From Oceanicola sp. D3 (GTDB taxonomy: Bacteria; Pseudomonadota; Alphaproteobacteria; Rhodobacterales; Rhodobacteraceae), in the NCBI RefSeq assembly GCF_006351965.1, contig NZ_CP040932.1, positions 2,108,001-2,172,000 of the forward strand: DNA of 64,000 nucleotides. Direction: 5' to 3'. The position numbers and the translations under genes were made by a program. The first letter of the stretch is position 1. Every line of letters begins with the position of its first letter. Below the pieces are notes generated by a model that did not search any database, had not been told where the DNA came from, and saw only the letters and a list, made by a program, of their open reading frames with translations. Positions 40,617 to 48,324 of the stretch are shown here, piece after piece.

Positions 40617-41105
40617 TCAGCAGCCTCCCGGGCAACGTAGCTGGAGGGCGTTTGCCATTTCAAGGACGCCCTCTTCAAGGCTTTCGGGCCATGCATCCCA
40701 CGGGGCACCGTAGATCAGCAGGATGCGGGTGCGCTCCAGCTCCACCACGGCCCGCGCGTTGCGGCGGGTGGAGTGGGGATCGTTTATCACCTCGATGAAG
40801 GCGGCGCGGTTGCTGGCTTCATGGGTTGCGCTGCGCAGCACGGCCTCTGCGGGGATCTCGAAGGCGGCGTTGAAGGCGGCCATATCTTCGGCCAGCGTGC
40901 CGGTGCCGCGGCCTGCGTAGGGTTCGATATAGTCGAGCGAGACTTCGGAGAGTTCGAGCCGGGAGCCATCGCCGAACTGTTCGATATAGGCGCCTTCCAT
41001 GGTGGTGCCTGCAAGGCAGAGATCGAAGCTGGCGGTGATCTGGGTGCAGTCTTCGGCCTGCGCGGGCAGGGCGGTGGCGAGAATGAGCAGGGCGGCGCGG
41101 ATCAT
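40617..41105 (-). CDS. Small exported four-cysteine protein of the liv unit
   Basis: A 162-residue precursor; signal peptide ends about PAQAE. Cysteines are EDCTQ, DLCLAG and a C-terminal pair LRCPGGC, so four in total but with a spacing unlike CX5CX5C. ATG 41105 overlaps the upstream stop by four bases (41102-41105). The middle contains GTLAEDMAAFNAAFEIPAEAVL and LIYGAPWDAWPES. No known domain recognised. Confidence 0.8.
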   Translation of the reverse strand: MIRAALLILATALPAQAEDCTQITASFDLCLAGTTMEGAYIEQFGDGSRLELSEVSLDYIEPYAGRGTGTLAEDMAAFNAAFEIPAEAVLRSATHEASNRAAFIEVINDPHSTRRNARAVVELERTRILLIYGAPWDAWPESLEEGVLEMANALQLRCPGGC

Positions 41106-41803
41106 TTGGCGGCCTTCCATGCGGCGAGGGGGGTGCCATCGATGGTGAGGTTGGCGGTGAGGCGGGCGATCACGTCTTGCATGTCGGGCGGCGCGGTCTC
41201 TGCCGAGTTATAGGCGCTGGCCTGAATCGTGAGGGTTTGGCTCTCGGTCATCACATCAATGGAGAAGTTCGACATGCCGTTGCCTGCTTCGGATTCGAAG
41301 GAGAAGCCGGTTTCGAGCACGGCGATGCCGTTGCGGACGGTGGCGGTTTCGCCCTCCATGTCCATGCCGGTGAGGAAGCCCACGATGGCGAGCATGACAT
41401 CTCCGCCGGAGCCTTGGGACTCGATCTGGCGGTAATAGTCGAGGTCGCCTTCGTGGCCGTAGTCGGAGCCCAGCGTGAGGGTGAACCTGAGGCCGGTGGC
41501 CCTGTCGGTAAAGCTGTGCTCCTCGAACCCGTAGGCGCTGACGACCTGGTCGCCGGAGAACCCTTCAGGCAGGCCGCAATAGCTGACCCGGCCGTCGGAA
41601 GAGGAGAGGCAGCCGCCATCGGCGAAAGGGGTGACATCGGAGAGGGTGACGTTTGGGTCGGTAAAGGCCCAAGTGCCATCGGGATAGACAGTGACCTCAT
41701 GCCCCCGGTACTCGGTGCTGAAGAGGGGATCGCCCACCTGCGCCGAAGCGGGCGCAGCCGCGACAAGGGCGGCGGCGAGACACATCGGGCGCAAAAGGGT
41801 CAT
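41102..41803 (-). CDS. Exported protein of the liv unit, W-[YF]-D/CG type (a)
   Basis: A 233-residue precursor, signal peptide ending about ASAQV. The mature start EVTVYPDGTWAFTD, then a Cys and YCGLPEGF, matches the pattern in the neighbouring 204-residue protein (VEILDNQTWRYAD ... FCGDPATW), so the two are probable paralogs. The rest is Gly/Ser-rich with likely beta structure (GNGMSNFSIDVMTESQTLTIQ). Overlaps the downstream gene by four bases. Function unknown. Confidence 0.8.
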   Translation of the reverse strand: MTLLRPMCLAAALVAAAPASAQVGDPLFSTEYRGHEVTVYPDGTWAFTDPNVTLSDVTPFADGGCLSSSDGRVSYCGLPEGFSGDQVVSAYGFEEHSFTDRATGLRFTLTLGSDYGHEGDLDYYRQIESQGSGGDVMLAIVGFLTGMDMEGETATVRNGIAVLETGFSFESEAGNGMSNFSIDVMTESQTLTIQASAYNSAETAPPDMQDVIARLTANLTIDGTPLAAWKAAK

Positions 41804-41884
41804 TCGGCCTCCGGCACGGCGGTGCGTGGGCAGTGCCGAGCGACCGCGCGGGCCCCGCTGTGGAGGCGAGGCGTGTGGCGCCGG

Positions 41885-42499
41885 TCAGTCAAGGCGGGTG
41901 CTTTCCAACAAGTCAGCGTGCAGGGCCATGTGATCTTCGCTGTAGTCAGGGCTGATGGCGTAGGTGATGGCCTGCACGACGAGCGCCTCGCGGATCAGGA
42001 TCGTGTTGGCGAACACCGCCTTCAGCCCGTCGAAATCGACCATGTAAACAATGGTTTCGGCCTCTTGTCCGTCGATCGTGGCGGGCTCCACCAGAAGGGT
42101 GGGAATGGAGCTGGCGGGCTGGTTGGTGGCGAAAGCGGCATTGTCGATGACAATCTTGCGCATCTGCTCACGGGTCAGCCCGTCTTTCGAGCCGAACCCC
42201 TCGATGATGAACTGCGCATAGTGGCGGTCATCGTGGCGCCATGCGGCGGCGACATCGGGGGTAGACGGGGTGGTGGCCTGCCACGTGGCCGGATCGCCGC
42301 AGAAGCTGGCGGCGCGGTGGATCTGCTTGCAGCCGGGGGTTGTTTGCCCGCTGTCGGCGTAGCGCCATGTTTGATTGTCGAGGATCTCCACCATCTTGCC
42401 CTCCACCAGTGCGCGCCCGATGACGTCTTGCCCGGAGGCGGGAAGGGCGATGGCCAGAACGGCGGAGAGGAGGGTGATCAGGAGGGTGGGCCTTATCAT
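41885..42499 (-). CDS. Exported protein of the liv unit, W-[YF]-D/CG type (b)
   Basis: A 204-residue precursor, signal peptide ending about PASGQ. It has VEILDNQTWRYAD, one Cys (PGCKQ) and FCGDPATW, paralleling the 233-residue neighbour. The remainder (HYAQFIIEGFG, EAETIVYMVDFDGLKAVF) looks like a mixed alpha/beta domain. Its start overlaps the livG stop by four bases (42496-42499); 81 bases without features separate it from the next gene. Confidence 0.8.
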   Translation of the reverse strand: MIRPTLLITLLSAVLAIALPASGQDVIGRALVEGKMVEILDNQTWRYADSGQTTPGCKQIHRAASFCGDPATWQATTPSTPDVAAAWRHDDRHYAQFIIEGFGSKDGLTREQMRKIVIDNAAFATNQPASSIPTLLVEPATIDGQEAETIVYMVDFDGLKAVFANTILIREALVVQAITYAISPDYSEDHMALHADLLESTRLD

Positions 42500-43278
42500 G
42501 CGGGAACCTCCTTTTTGTGCTTCAGACCGGTGCCCAGATAAGCCTCGATCACCTGCTCGTTGGCCTTGATCTCGGCCAGCGTGCCCTCGGCCAGCACCTT
42601 GCCCTCGGCCATGCAGATGACCGGGTCGCAGAGGCGCTCGATGAAGTCCATGTCGTGCTCGATGACGACGAAGGTGTAGCCGCGCTCCTTGTTGAGCCGG
42701 ATGATGGCGTCGCCGATGGTGTTCAGCAGGGTGCGGTTGACCCCCGCGCCGACCTCGTCGAGGAAGACGATGCGGGCGTCGACCATCATGGTGCGGCCGA
42801 GTTCCAGCAGCTTTTTCTGCCCGCCGGAGACTTGCCCGGCCTTGTGGTCGGCCAAGTGTTCGATGGTGAGGAACTCCAGCACCTCGTCGGCCTTGGCCCG
42901 TAGCGCGCGCTCTTCATCGGCGATGCGTTTGCGGCCGAACCATGTATTCCACAGCGCCTCGCCCGACTGGCCGCCGGGGACCATCATCAGGTTTTCGCGG
43001 CAGCTCATGGAGGAGAACTCATGGGCGATCTGGAAGGTGCGGAGCAGGCCCTTGGAGAAGAGCGCGTGAGGCGGCAGGCCGGTGATGTCTTCCCCGTCCA
43101 TCGTCACGCGGCCCGACGTGGGTTCAAGAACGCCCGCTACAACGTTGAAAAGGGTGGTTTTTCCCGCGCCATTGGGGCCGATCAACCCGGTGATGGAGCC
43201 GGGTTGGATGGTGAGCGTGGCCCCGTCGACAGCGTGGAAGCCGCCGAAGTGCTTGTGCAGGTTCTCGACCTGGATCAT
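42496..43278 (-). CDS. livG: Branched-chain amino-acid type ABC ATPase LivG
   Basis: A 260-residue ATPase with Walker A IGPNGAGKTTLFNVVAG, signature QVSGGQKKLLELGRTMM, Walker B IVFLDEVGAGVNRTL and H-loop VIEHDMDFIERL; the C-terminal EVIEAYLGTG-type tail is typical of LivG. It follows livK by 63 bases containing a strong stem-loop, and overlaps the downstream exported-protein gene. Confidence 0.93.
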   Translation of the reverse strand: MIQVENLHKHFGGFHAVDGATLTIQPGSITGLIGPNGAGKTTLFNVVAGVLEPTSGRVTMDGEDITGLPPHALFSKGLLRTFQIAHEFSSMSCRENLMMVPGGQSGEALWNTWFGRKRIADEERALRAKADEVLEFLTIEHLADHKAGQVSGGQKKLLELGRTMMVDARIVFLDEVGAGVNRTLLNTIGDAIIRLNKERGYTFVVIEHDMDFIERLCDPVICMAEGKVLAEGTLAEIKANEQVIEAYLGTGLKHKKEVPA

Positions 43279-43294
43279 GCGATGTCCCCGATGG

Positions 43295-43323
43295 GATGCG
43301 GCGGGGAAGGCCCCCGCCGCATC
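43295..43323 (-). promoter_or_regulatory. 12-bp stem-loop between livK and livG
   Basis: GATGCGGCGGGG (43295-43306) is the exact complement of CCCCGCCGCATC (43312-43323) with a five-base loop. No T-run follows on the minus strand. Such hairpins after the binding-protein gene commonly stabilise its mRNA and lower downstream expression, which would give LivK in excess over the membrane parts. Confidence 0.65.
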
Positions 43324-43341
43324 TGTCTTGTCAGACCGCGA

Positions 43342-44538
43342 TCAGCGGTATTTGACCGTGGTGATCTTGCCGTCTTCGAACATGATCTCGCGGTAGTTGC
43401 CCGCGCTCTCACCGCCACTGATCAGCTCGACGGCGGAGGCGCCGACGTAGTCGATGTCTGTGCCGGCTGCGATCAGCTCCAGCGCCTTTTTCAGCTCACC
43501 GGGGAAAATCTGCTCGCCCGGGGCGTTGGCGACATCCATCACCTTGTCCTTGTAGACGTTGGGATCGGTGGAGTCGGCGGCGGCCATGGCGAGCATGATC
43601 AGCGCGGCGGCGTCATAGCTTTCTGGCGCGAAGGGAGAGGTGGGATCAAACCCGGCGGCCTCGCCCAGCTCGGCGAACATGGCGTTGCCGGGGCTGTCGG
43701 TGCCCGGGTGCTGGCCGGAGGAGCCGTCGATCTCGGAGCCGAAGTTCTCTTCGAGCGCGGTGCCGATCATGCCATCGGGGAAGTGGAAGGTATCGAAGGC
43801 GCCGGAATCCAGCGAGGCGCGGATGATGCCGGAGCCGCCCTGATCGACGTAGCCCGCGATCACCAGAAGGTCGCCGCCTGCGGAGGCCAGCGAGGCGACC
43901 TCGGCGGAGTAATCGGCCTTGCCGTCTTCATGGGCCGCCGAGATGGTGACGGTGCCGCCCGCTTCTTCGTAGGCCGCCTGAAAGCTGTCGGCGAGGCCTT
44001 TGCCGTAGTCGTTGTTGGTATAGGTGAGGGCGACGGATTTGATGTCTTTATCCATCAGCACCTCGGTCATCACCACGCCCTGACGGGCGTCGGAGGGGGC
44101 GGTGCGGAAAAACAGCCCGTTGTCTTCGGTGGTCGAGAGCGCGGGCGAGGTGGCGGAGGGCGAGATCATCACCATGCCGTTCGGAACGGCGACGTTGGTG
44201 AGGATGGCGCCGGTGACGCCGGAGCAATCGGCGCCCATGATGCCCGAGATGCCGTCGGAGGTGATCAGGCGCTCGGCGGCGGCGGAGGCTGCGGCGCTGT
44301 CGACGCAGGTGGAATCGGCCTCAACGGGGGTGATCGTGGCACCGCCCATGAGCGCGCCGCTTTCGGTCACTTCGGCCATCGCCATCTTGGCGGCGTCGCG
44401 CATGTGGGGCGTGAGGCTTTCAATCGGGCCGGTAAAGCCCAGGATGATGCCCAGCTTGATTTCGGAGCTGTGGCTTTCTGCCAGGGCCGGGCCAGCGAGG
44501 GCTGCCAGCGCGGTGGTGGCGAGGATAAGTTTTTTCAT
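43342..44538 (-). CDS. livK: Periplasmic amino-acid binding protein, LivK type
   Basis: A 398-residue precursor with a signal peptide ending about PALAES and a type I periplasmic-binding fold (Peripla_BP_6): IKLGIILGFTGPIESLTPHM, SCTCVDS-like ligand loop DSTCVDSAAAS, and VMISPSATSPALS where family members contact the ligand amino and carboxyl groups. First gene of the unit; AGGGAG precedes the ATG. The ligand is probably an amino acid or amide but cannot be read off. Confidence 0.92.
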   Translation of the reverse strand: MKKLILATTALAALAGPALAESHSSEIKLGIILGFTGPIESLTPHMRDAAKMAMAEVTESGALMGGATITPVEADSTCVDSAAASAAAERLITSDGISGIMGADCSGVTGAILTNVAVPNGMVMISPSATSPALSTTEDNGLFFRTAPSDARQGVVMTEVLMDKDIKSVALTYTNNDYGKGLADSFQAAYEEAGGTVTISAAHEDGKADYSAEVASLASAGGDLLVIAGYVDQGGSGIIRASLDSGAFDTFHFPDGMIGTALEENFGSEIDGSSGQHPGTDSPGNAMFAELGEAAGFDPTSPFAPESYDAAALIMLAMAAADSTDPNVYKDKVMDVANAPGEQIFPGELKKALELIAAGTDIDYVGASAVELISGGESAGNYREIMFEDGKITTVKYR

Positions 44539-44689
44539 TGTGGGTCTCCCTATTGGATCTGATGTCCTGAAACGGAGCCTAGACCGGGAAATTGTCTTTG
44601 GAAAGCACTGGCAACGCGGCGTTCTTTCGGAAAGTTGAATGGGCCCGGCGGCTGGGGCGGGCTAGCTTTGTGGAAACGGGAGATATGCA

Positions 44690-45775
44690 ATGACTGGACG
44701 CATTGTGGGGCCGCTCGTGGCGGCGATGATGACATTGGCCGGCGCAGGAGCCGGAGCGCAGGAGATGAAGATCGAGCGGGTGATGCGCGGGCTGGATACG
44801 CCGTGGGCGCTGGATTTTATGCCCGGTGGCGGATTTCTGGTGACCGAGCGGGGCGGCAAGCTGACGCTGGTGAAAGACGGCGTGGCGCAGCGGGTGGGCG
44901 GCGTGCCCGAGGTTTATGACAGCGGGCAGGGTGGCTTGCTGGACGTGATGGTGCCGCGGGATTTTGCGCAGAGCCGCGAGGTCTTTCTCAGCTTTGCCAA
45001 GCCGCAGGGCGGCGGTGCCGGGACGGCGCTTGGCAAGGGGCGGCTCTCGGACGATGGCAAGGCGCTGGACGGCTTTGAGGTGATCTTCGAGATGGAGCCG
45101 GGCAGCTCTGGCGGGCGGCATTTTGGCAGCCGGATCGTGGAGGGGGCTGACGGGTATATCTACCTTACCATCGGCGAGCGGGGCGACCGGCCTGCGGCGC
45201 AGGACTTGAGCCGGGAGAACGGCTCGGTGGTGCGGATTGCGCGGGATGGGTCGGTGCCCGATGACAACCCCTTCGTCGACCAAGAGGGCGCACAGCCGGA
45301 GATCTGGAGTTATGGCCACCGCAACCCGCAGGGCGCGACGCTGGACGGGCAGGGGCGGCTTTGGGTGGTGGAGCATGGCGCGCGGGGCGGCGATGAGCTG
45401 AACCTGATCGAGAAGGGCGCGAACTACGGTTGGCCGGTGATTTCTTACGGGCTGCACTACTCGGGGGCGAAGATTGGCGAGGGCACGGCCAAGGAGGGCA
45501 TGAAGCAGCCGGTGCATTACTGGGATCCGTCGATCGCGCCTTCGGGGCTGATGATCTACTCGGGCAAGGCCTTTCCGGAGTGGAAGGGGCAGGTGTTTGT
45601 GGGCTCGCTGAGGTTTGACATGATCTCACGGCTCTCGGCGGACGGGCGCACAGAGCTTGAGCGGATCGAGACGCCAGAGACGAGCCGGGTGCGCGATGTG
45701 CGGGAGGCGCCGGACGGGTCTATCTGGTTTATGTCGGTGGGACAGGGCGCGGTGTTTCGAATGGTGCCGAAGTAG
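44690..45775 (+). CDS. PQQ-dependent aldose sugar dehydrogenase-like protein
   Basis: A 361-residue exported beta-propeller (signal peptide to about GAGAQ). Family motifs: LDTPWALDFMPGGGFLVTERGG, SGGRHFGSRIVEGADGYIYLTIGERGD with the catalytic His region, and SYGHRNPQGATLDGQGRLWVVEHGARGGDELN. These soluble-glucose-dehydrogenase-like enzymes oxidise aldoses in the periplasm using PQQ; no PQQ biosynthesis genes are present here. Divergent from livK, GGGAG before the ATG. Confidence 0.9.
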   Translation: MTGRIVGPLVAAMMTLAGAGAGAQEMKIERVMRGLDTPWALDFMPGGGFLVTERGGKLTLVKDGVAQRVGGVPEVYDSGQGGLLDVMVPRDFAQSREVFLSFAKPQGGGAGTALGKGRLSDDGKALDGFEVIFEMEPGSSGGRHFGSRIVEGADGYIYLTIGERGDRPAAQDLSRENGSVVRIARDGSVPDDNPFVDQEGAQPEIWSYGHRNPQGATLDGQGRLWVVEHGARGGDELNLIEKGANYGWPVISYGLHYSGAKIGEGTAKEGMKQPVHYWDPSIAPSGLMIYSGKAFPEWKGQVFVGSLRFDMISRLSADGRTELERIETPETSRVRDVREAPDGSIWFMSVGQGAVFRMVPK

Positions 45776-45791
45776 GCCCGCGGGCCGGGGA

Positions 45792-45812
45792 GTGGGGGGG
45801 CAGGCCCCCCAC
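45792..45812. terminator. GC hairpin between convergent genes
   Basis: GTGGGGGG (45792-45799) pairs with CCCCCCAC (45805-45812), loop five bases. The nearest T-run on the plus strand (45833-45836 region) is about 20 bases away, so it is a weak intrinsic terminator at best. It separates the sugar dehydrogenase from purB. Confidence 0.4.
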
Positions 45813-45857
45813 CCGTGTCTGGTTTTCGGAGCGTCGAGAAGCGCAGGGCGCCCGGGC

Positions 45858-47159
45858 TTAGCCGAAGACGCGCTTGAAGATCGTGTCGACGTGTTTGGTG
45901 TGGTAGCCCATGTCGAACTTCTCGTTGATGGCCTCGACGCCGAGGGCTTTCACCACGTCATCGTCGGCCAGCAGTTGCTCGCGGAAATCGACCCGCTCTT
46001 CCCAGACCTTGAGCGCGTTGCGCTGGACCATGGCGTAGGCGTCTTCGCGGCTCACCCCGGCTTGGGTGAGGGCGAGGAGGACGCGCTGGCTCATCACGAG
46101 GCCGGGGAACTTGTTCATGTTCTCCAGCATGTTCTCGGGGAAGATCAGCATCTTGTCGATCACGCCGGTGAGGCGCTTTAGGGCAAAGTCGAGCGTTATG
46201 GTGGCGTCGGGGCCGATGGCGCGCTCGACGGAGGAGTGGGAGATGTCCCGCTCGTGCCAGAGGGCGACGTTTTCCATCGCCGGGACGACGGCCATGCGCA
46301 CGAGGCGGGCGAGGCCGGTGAGGTTTTCGGTCAGCACCGGGTTTTTCTTGTGGGGCATCGCCGAAGAGCCCTTTTGGCCCATGGAGAAGAATTCGGCGCC
46401 TTCCAGCACCTCGGTGCGCTGCATGTGGCGGATCTCGATGGCGACGTTTTCGATGCTGGAGGCGATCACACCGAGCACGGCGAAGAACATGGCGTGGCGG
46501 TCGCGCGGGATGACCTGCGTGGAGATCGGCTCGGGGTGGAGGCCGAGCTTGGCGCAGACGTGCTCTTCCACCGCCGGGTCGATGTTGGCGAAGGTGCCGA
46601 CGGCGCCGGAGATTGCGCCGGTGGCGATCTCTTCGCGGGCGGCTTGGAGGCGGGCCTTGTTACGGTCCATCTCGGCGTAGAAGCGGGCGAAGGTGAGGCC
46701 CATCGTCGTCGGCTCGGCGTGGATGCCGTGGGAGCGGCCAACGCGGACGGTTTCCTTGTGCTCCATTGCGCGCTTTTTGAGGGCGGCGAGGAGGCCGTCC
46801 ATATCCTCCAGCAGGATGTCGGCGGCGCGGGTGAGCTGGACGTTGAGGCAGGTGTCGAGCACATCCGAAGACGTCATGCCTTGGTGGACAAAGCGGGCCT
46901 CTTCGGAGCCGACGTGTTCGGCAAGGTGGGTGAGGAAGGCGATGACATCGTGCTTGGTGACGGCTTCGATCTCGTCGATGCGGGCCACGTCGAACTCGAC
47001 ATCCTTGGCCTTCCAGACGGCTTCGGCATTCTCGCGCGGGATCACCCCTAGATCGGCCATGGCATCGCAGGCGTGGGCCTCGATTTCGTACCAGATGCGG
47101 AACTTGGTGGCAGGCTCCCAGATGGCTGTCATCTCGGGGCGGGAATAGCGAGGGATCAT
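45858..47159 (-). CDS. purB: Adenylosuccinate lyase PurB
   Basis: Cleaves SAICAR and adenylosuccinate in purine synthesis, releasing fumarate. 433 residues with the N-terminal MIPRYSRPEM, the catalytic His segment HQGMTSSDVLDTCL, and the superfamily signature GSSAMPHKKNP with the catalytic Ser loop. Complete and of normal length. Stands alone. Confidence 0.97.
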   Translation of the reverse strand: MIPRYSRPEMTAIWEPATKFRIWYEIEAHACDAMADLGVIPRENAEAVWKAKDVEFDVARIDEIEAVTKHDVIAFLTHLAEHVGSEEARFVHQGMTSSDVLDTCLNVQLTRAADILLEDMDGLLAALKKRAMEHKETVRVGRSHGIHAEPTTMGLTFARFYAEMDRNKARLQAAREEIATGAISGAVGTFANIDPAVEEHVCAKLGLHPEPISTQVIPRDRHAMFFAVLGVIASSIENVAIEIRHMQRTEVLEGAEFFSMGQKGSSAMPHKKNPVLTENLTGLARLVRMAVVPAMENVALWHERDISHSSVERAIGPDATITLDFALKRLTGVIDKMLIFPENMLENMNKFPGLVMSQRVLLALTQAGVSREDAYAMVQRNALKVWEERVDFREQLLADDDVVKALGVEAINEKFDMGYHTKHVDTIFKRVFG

Positions 47160-47237
47160 GGAGGCGCCTTTCGCGTCTGGTCAGCGGTCGGCGCTCGGAT
47201 ACACTGGGGGGCAGGTGGCAACAAGAGGGGTGCGGCG

Positions 47238-47633
47238 ATGCGGGCTATCGTGGCGTGGGTGATGATGGCGGGGGCGGCCTGCGCGGCGGGGCCGGAGCGC
47301 GGGCCGGAGTTGCAGTTTTTCGAGGGGAACTACGAGCTGGTGGGGCGTGGGCCGGGTGGCGCGCTGATGGAGAAAAAGCTGGCGCTGCGGCGCGGGCTAC
47401 TGGGGCTGACCGGGCTGACGGCAGAGGGCTGCGATGGCCCGGCGGGGCGGCTGGGCTGGGCGCGGGTGCATGAAAGCTGGCGGCTGGACGGGCGGCTCTT
47501 TGGGGTGGAGGTGAGTTGCACCTACGCGGTGGACGCGGGCAACTACCCGCAACTCATCTGCGCCGCGCCGGGGGGCGTGCGGCTGGTGGGCTGGCCGGAG
47601 GCGGAGTTTGGCGGAGAGCTGGACTGCGAGTGA
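47238..47633 (+). CDS. Small exported protein, unknown
   Basis: A 131-residue precursor with a short signal peptide (cleavage about ACAAG). Cysteines: AEGCDGP, VSCTYAV, LICAAPG and a C-terminal LDCE. Trp-rich patches (GWARVHESWRLDG). ATG 47238 has GAGGGG upstream; the open frame begins earlier in antisense to purB. The last Cys two residues from the end recalls the liv-unit proteins, but the CX5CX5C signature is absent and I do not link them. Confidence 0.7.
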   Translation: MRAIVAWVMMAGAACAAGPERGPELQFFEGNYELVGRGPGGALMEKKLALRRGLLGLTGLTAEGCDGPAGRLGWARVHESWRLDGRLFGVEVSCTYAVDAGNYPQLICAAPGGVRLVGWPEAEFGGELDCE

Positions 47634-47644
47634 GGCGGCGGGCT

Positions 47645-47663
47645 GGTGGGCAGATTGCCCACC
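47645..47663. repeat. Short palindrome GGTGGGCA-GAT-TGCCCACC
   Basis: A perfect 8-base stem with three-base loop, followed by CTACCGG. GTAGGGTGGGCA...TGCCCACC palindromes are, as I recall, common intergenic elements in Rhodobacteraceae. It lies between convergent genes and may help end both transcripts. Confidence 0.6.
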
Positions 47664-47683
47664 CTACCGGCGCGCGCGTCTCT

Positions 47684-48250
47684 TCAGCCCTTCTCGCCGC
47701 GCGAGAGGGCGACGACGCCGGTGCGGGCGATCTCGGTGAGGCCGAGGGGGCGCATCAGGTCGGCGAAGGCGTCGATCTTTTCTGAGGGGCCGGTCATCTC
47801 GAAGATGAAGCTGGAAAGCGTGCTATCGACCACATTGGCGCGGAAGATATCGGCCAGCCGCAGAGCTTCGACGCGTTTTTCACCTTCGCCAGCGACCATG
47901 AAGAGCGCCAGTTCACGCTCGACGGCGGGGCCTTCGACGGTGAGGTCATGCACCTCGTGGACCGGCACCAGCCGCCCGAGCTGGGCCTTGATCTGCTCGA
48001 TGATCGAGGGCGTGCCGGTGGTGACGATGGTGATGCGCGAGCGGTGGCCTTCATGGTCCACCTCGGCGACGGTGAGGCTTTCGATGTTGTAGCCCCGGCC
48101 CGAGAACAGGCCGATAACGCGGGCCAGCACGCCCGCCTCGTTCTCGACCAGCACCGCGAGGGTGTGGGTTTCGATCACCTCGGCGTTGGGATCCTTGAGG
48201 TCGTAGGCCGAGTGCTTCGACAGGCCTTTTTTCAGTTTAAGCGCGGCCAT
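47684..48250 (-). CDS. ilvN: Acetolactate synthase small subunit IlvN/IlvH
   Basis: Regulatory subunit conferring valine feedback control on acetolactate synthase. 188 residues: an ACT domain starting HTLAVLVENEAGVLARVIGLFSGRGYNIESLTV and a C-terminal ALS_ss domain with RELALFMV and DSTLSSFIFEMTG. It follows ilvB by 74 bases on the same strand, so it belongs to that operon. Confidence 0.95.
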   Translation of the reverse strand: MAALKLKKGLSKHSAYDLKDPNAEVIETHTLAVLVENEAGVLARVIGLFSGRGYNIESLTVAEVDHEGHRSRITIVTTGTPSIIEQIKAQLGRLVPVHEVHDLTVEGPAVERELALFMVAGEGEKRVEALRLADIFRANVVDSTLSSFIFEMTGPSEKIDAFADLMRPLGLTEIARTGVVALSRGEKG

Positions 48251-48324
48251 GGGTGGCTCCTCTTCGATCTGGGCGTGGTTTTGCGGCTGGGGCGCGGATT
48301 GTCAACCGCGCCCCGCTGGCCGGG

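Noticed and set aside
43021-44562. 513-codon plus-strand open frame
   Set aside because: Antisense to livK and livG; Gly/His-rich shadow.
47238-47633. Four-cysteine secreted protein as another member of the liv-operon family
   Set aside because: Cysteine spacing differs and the CX5CX5C signature is absent.
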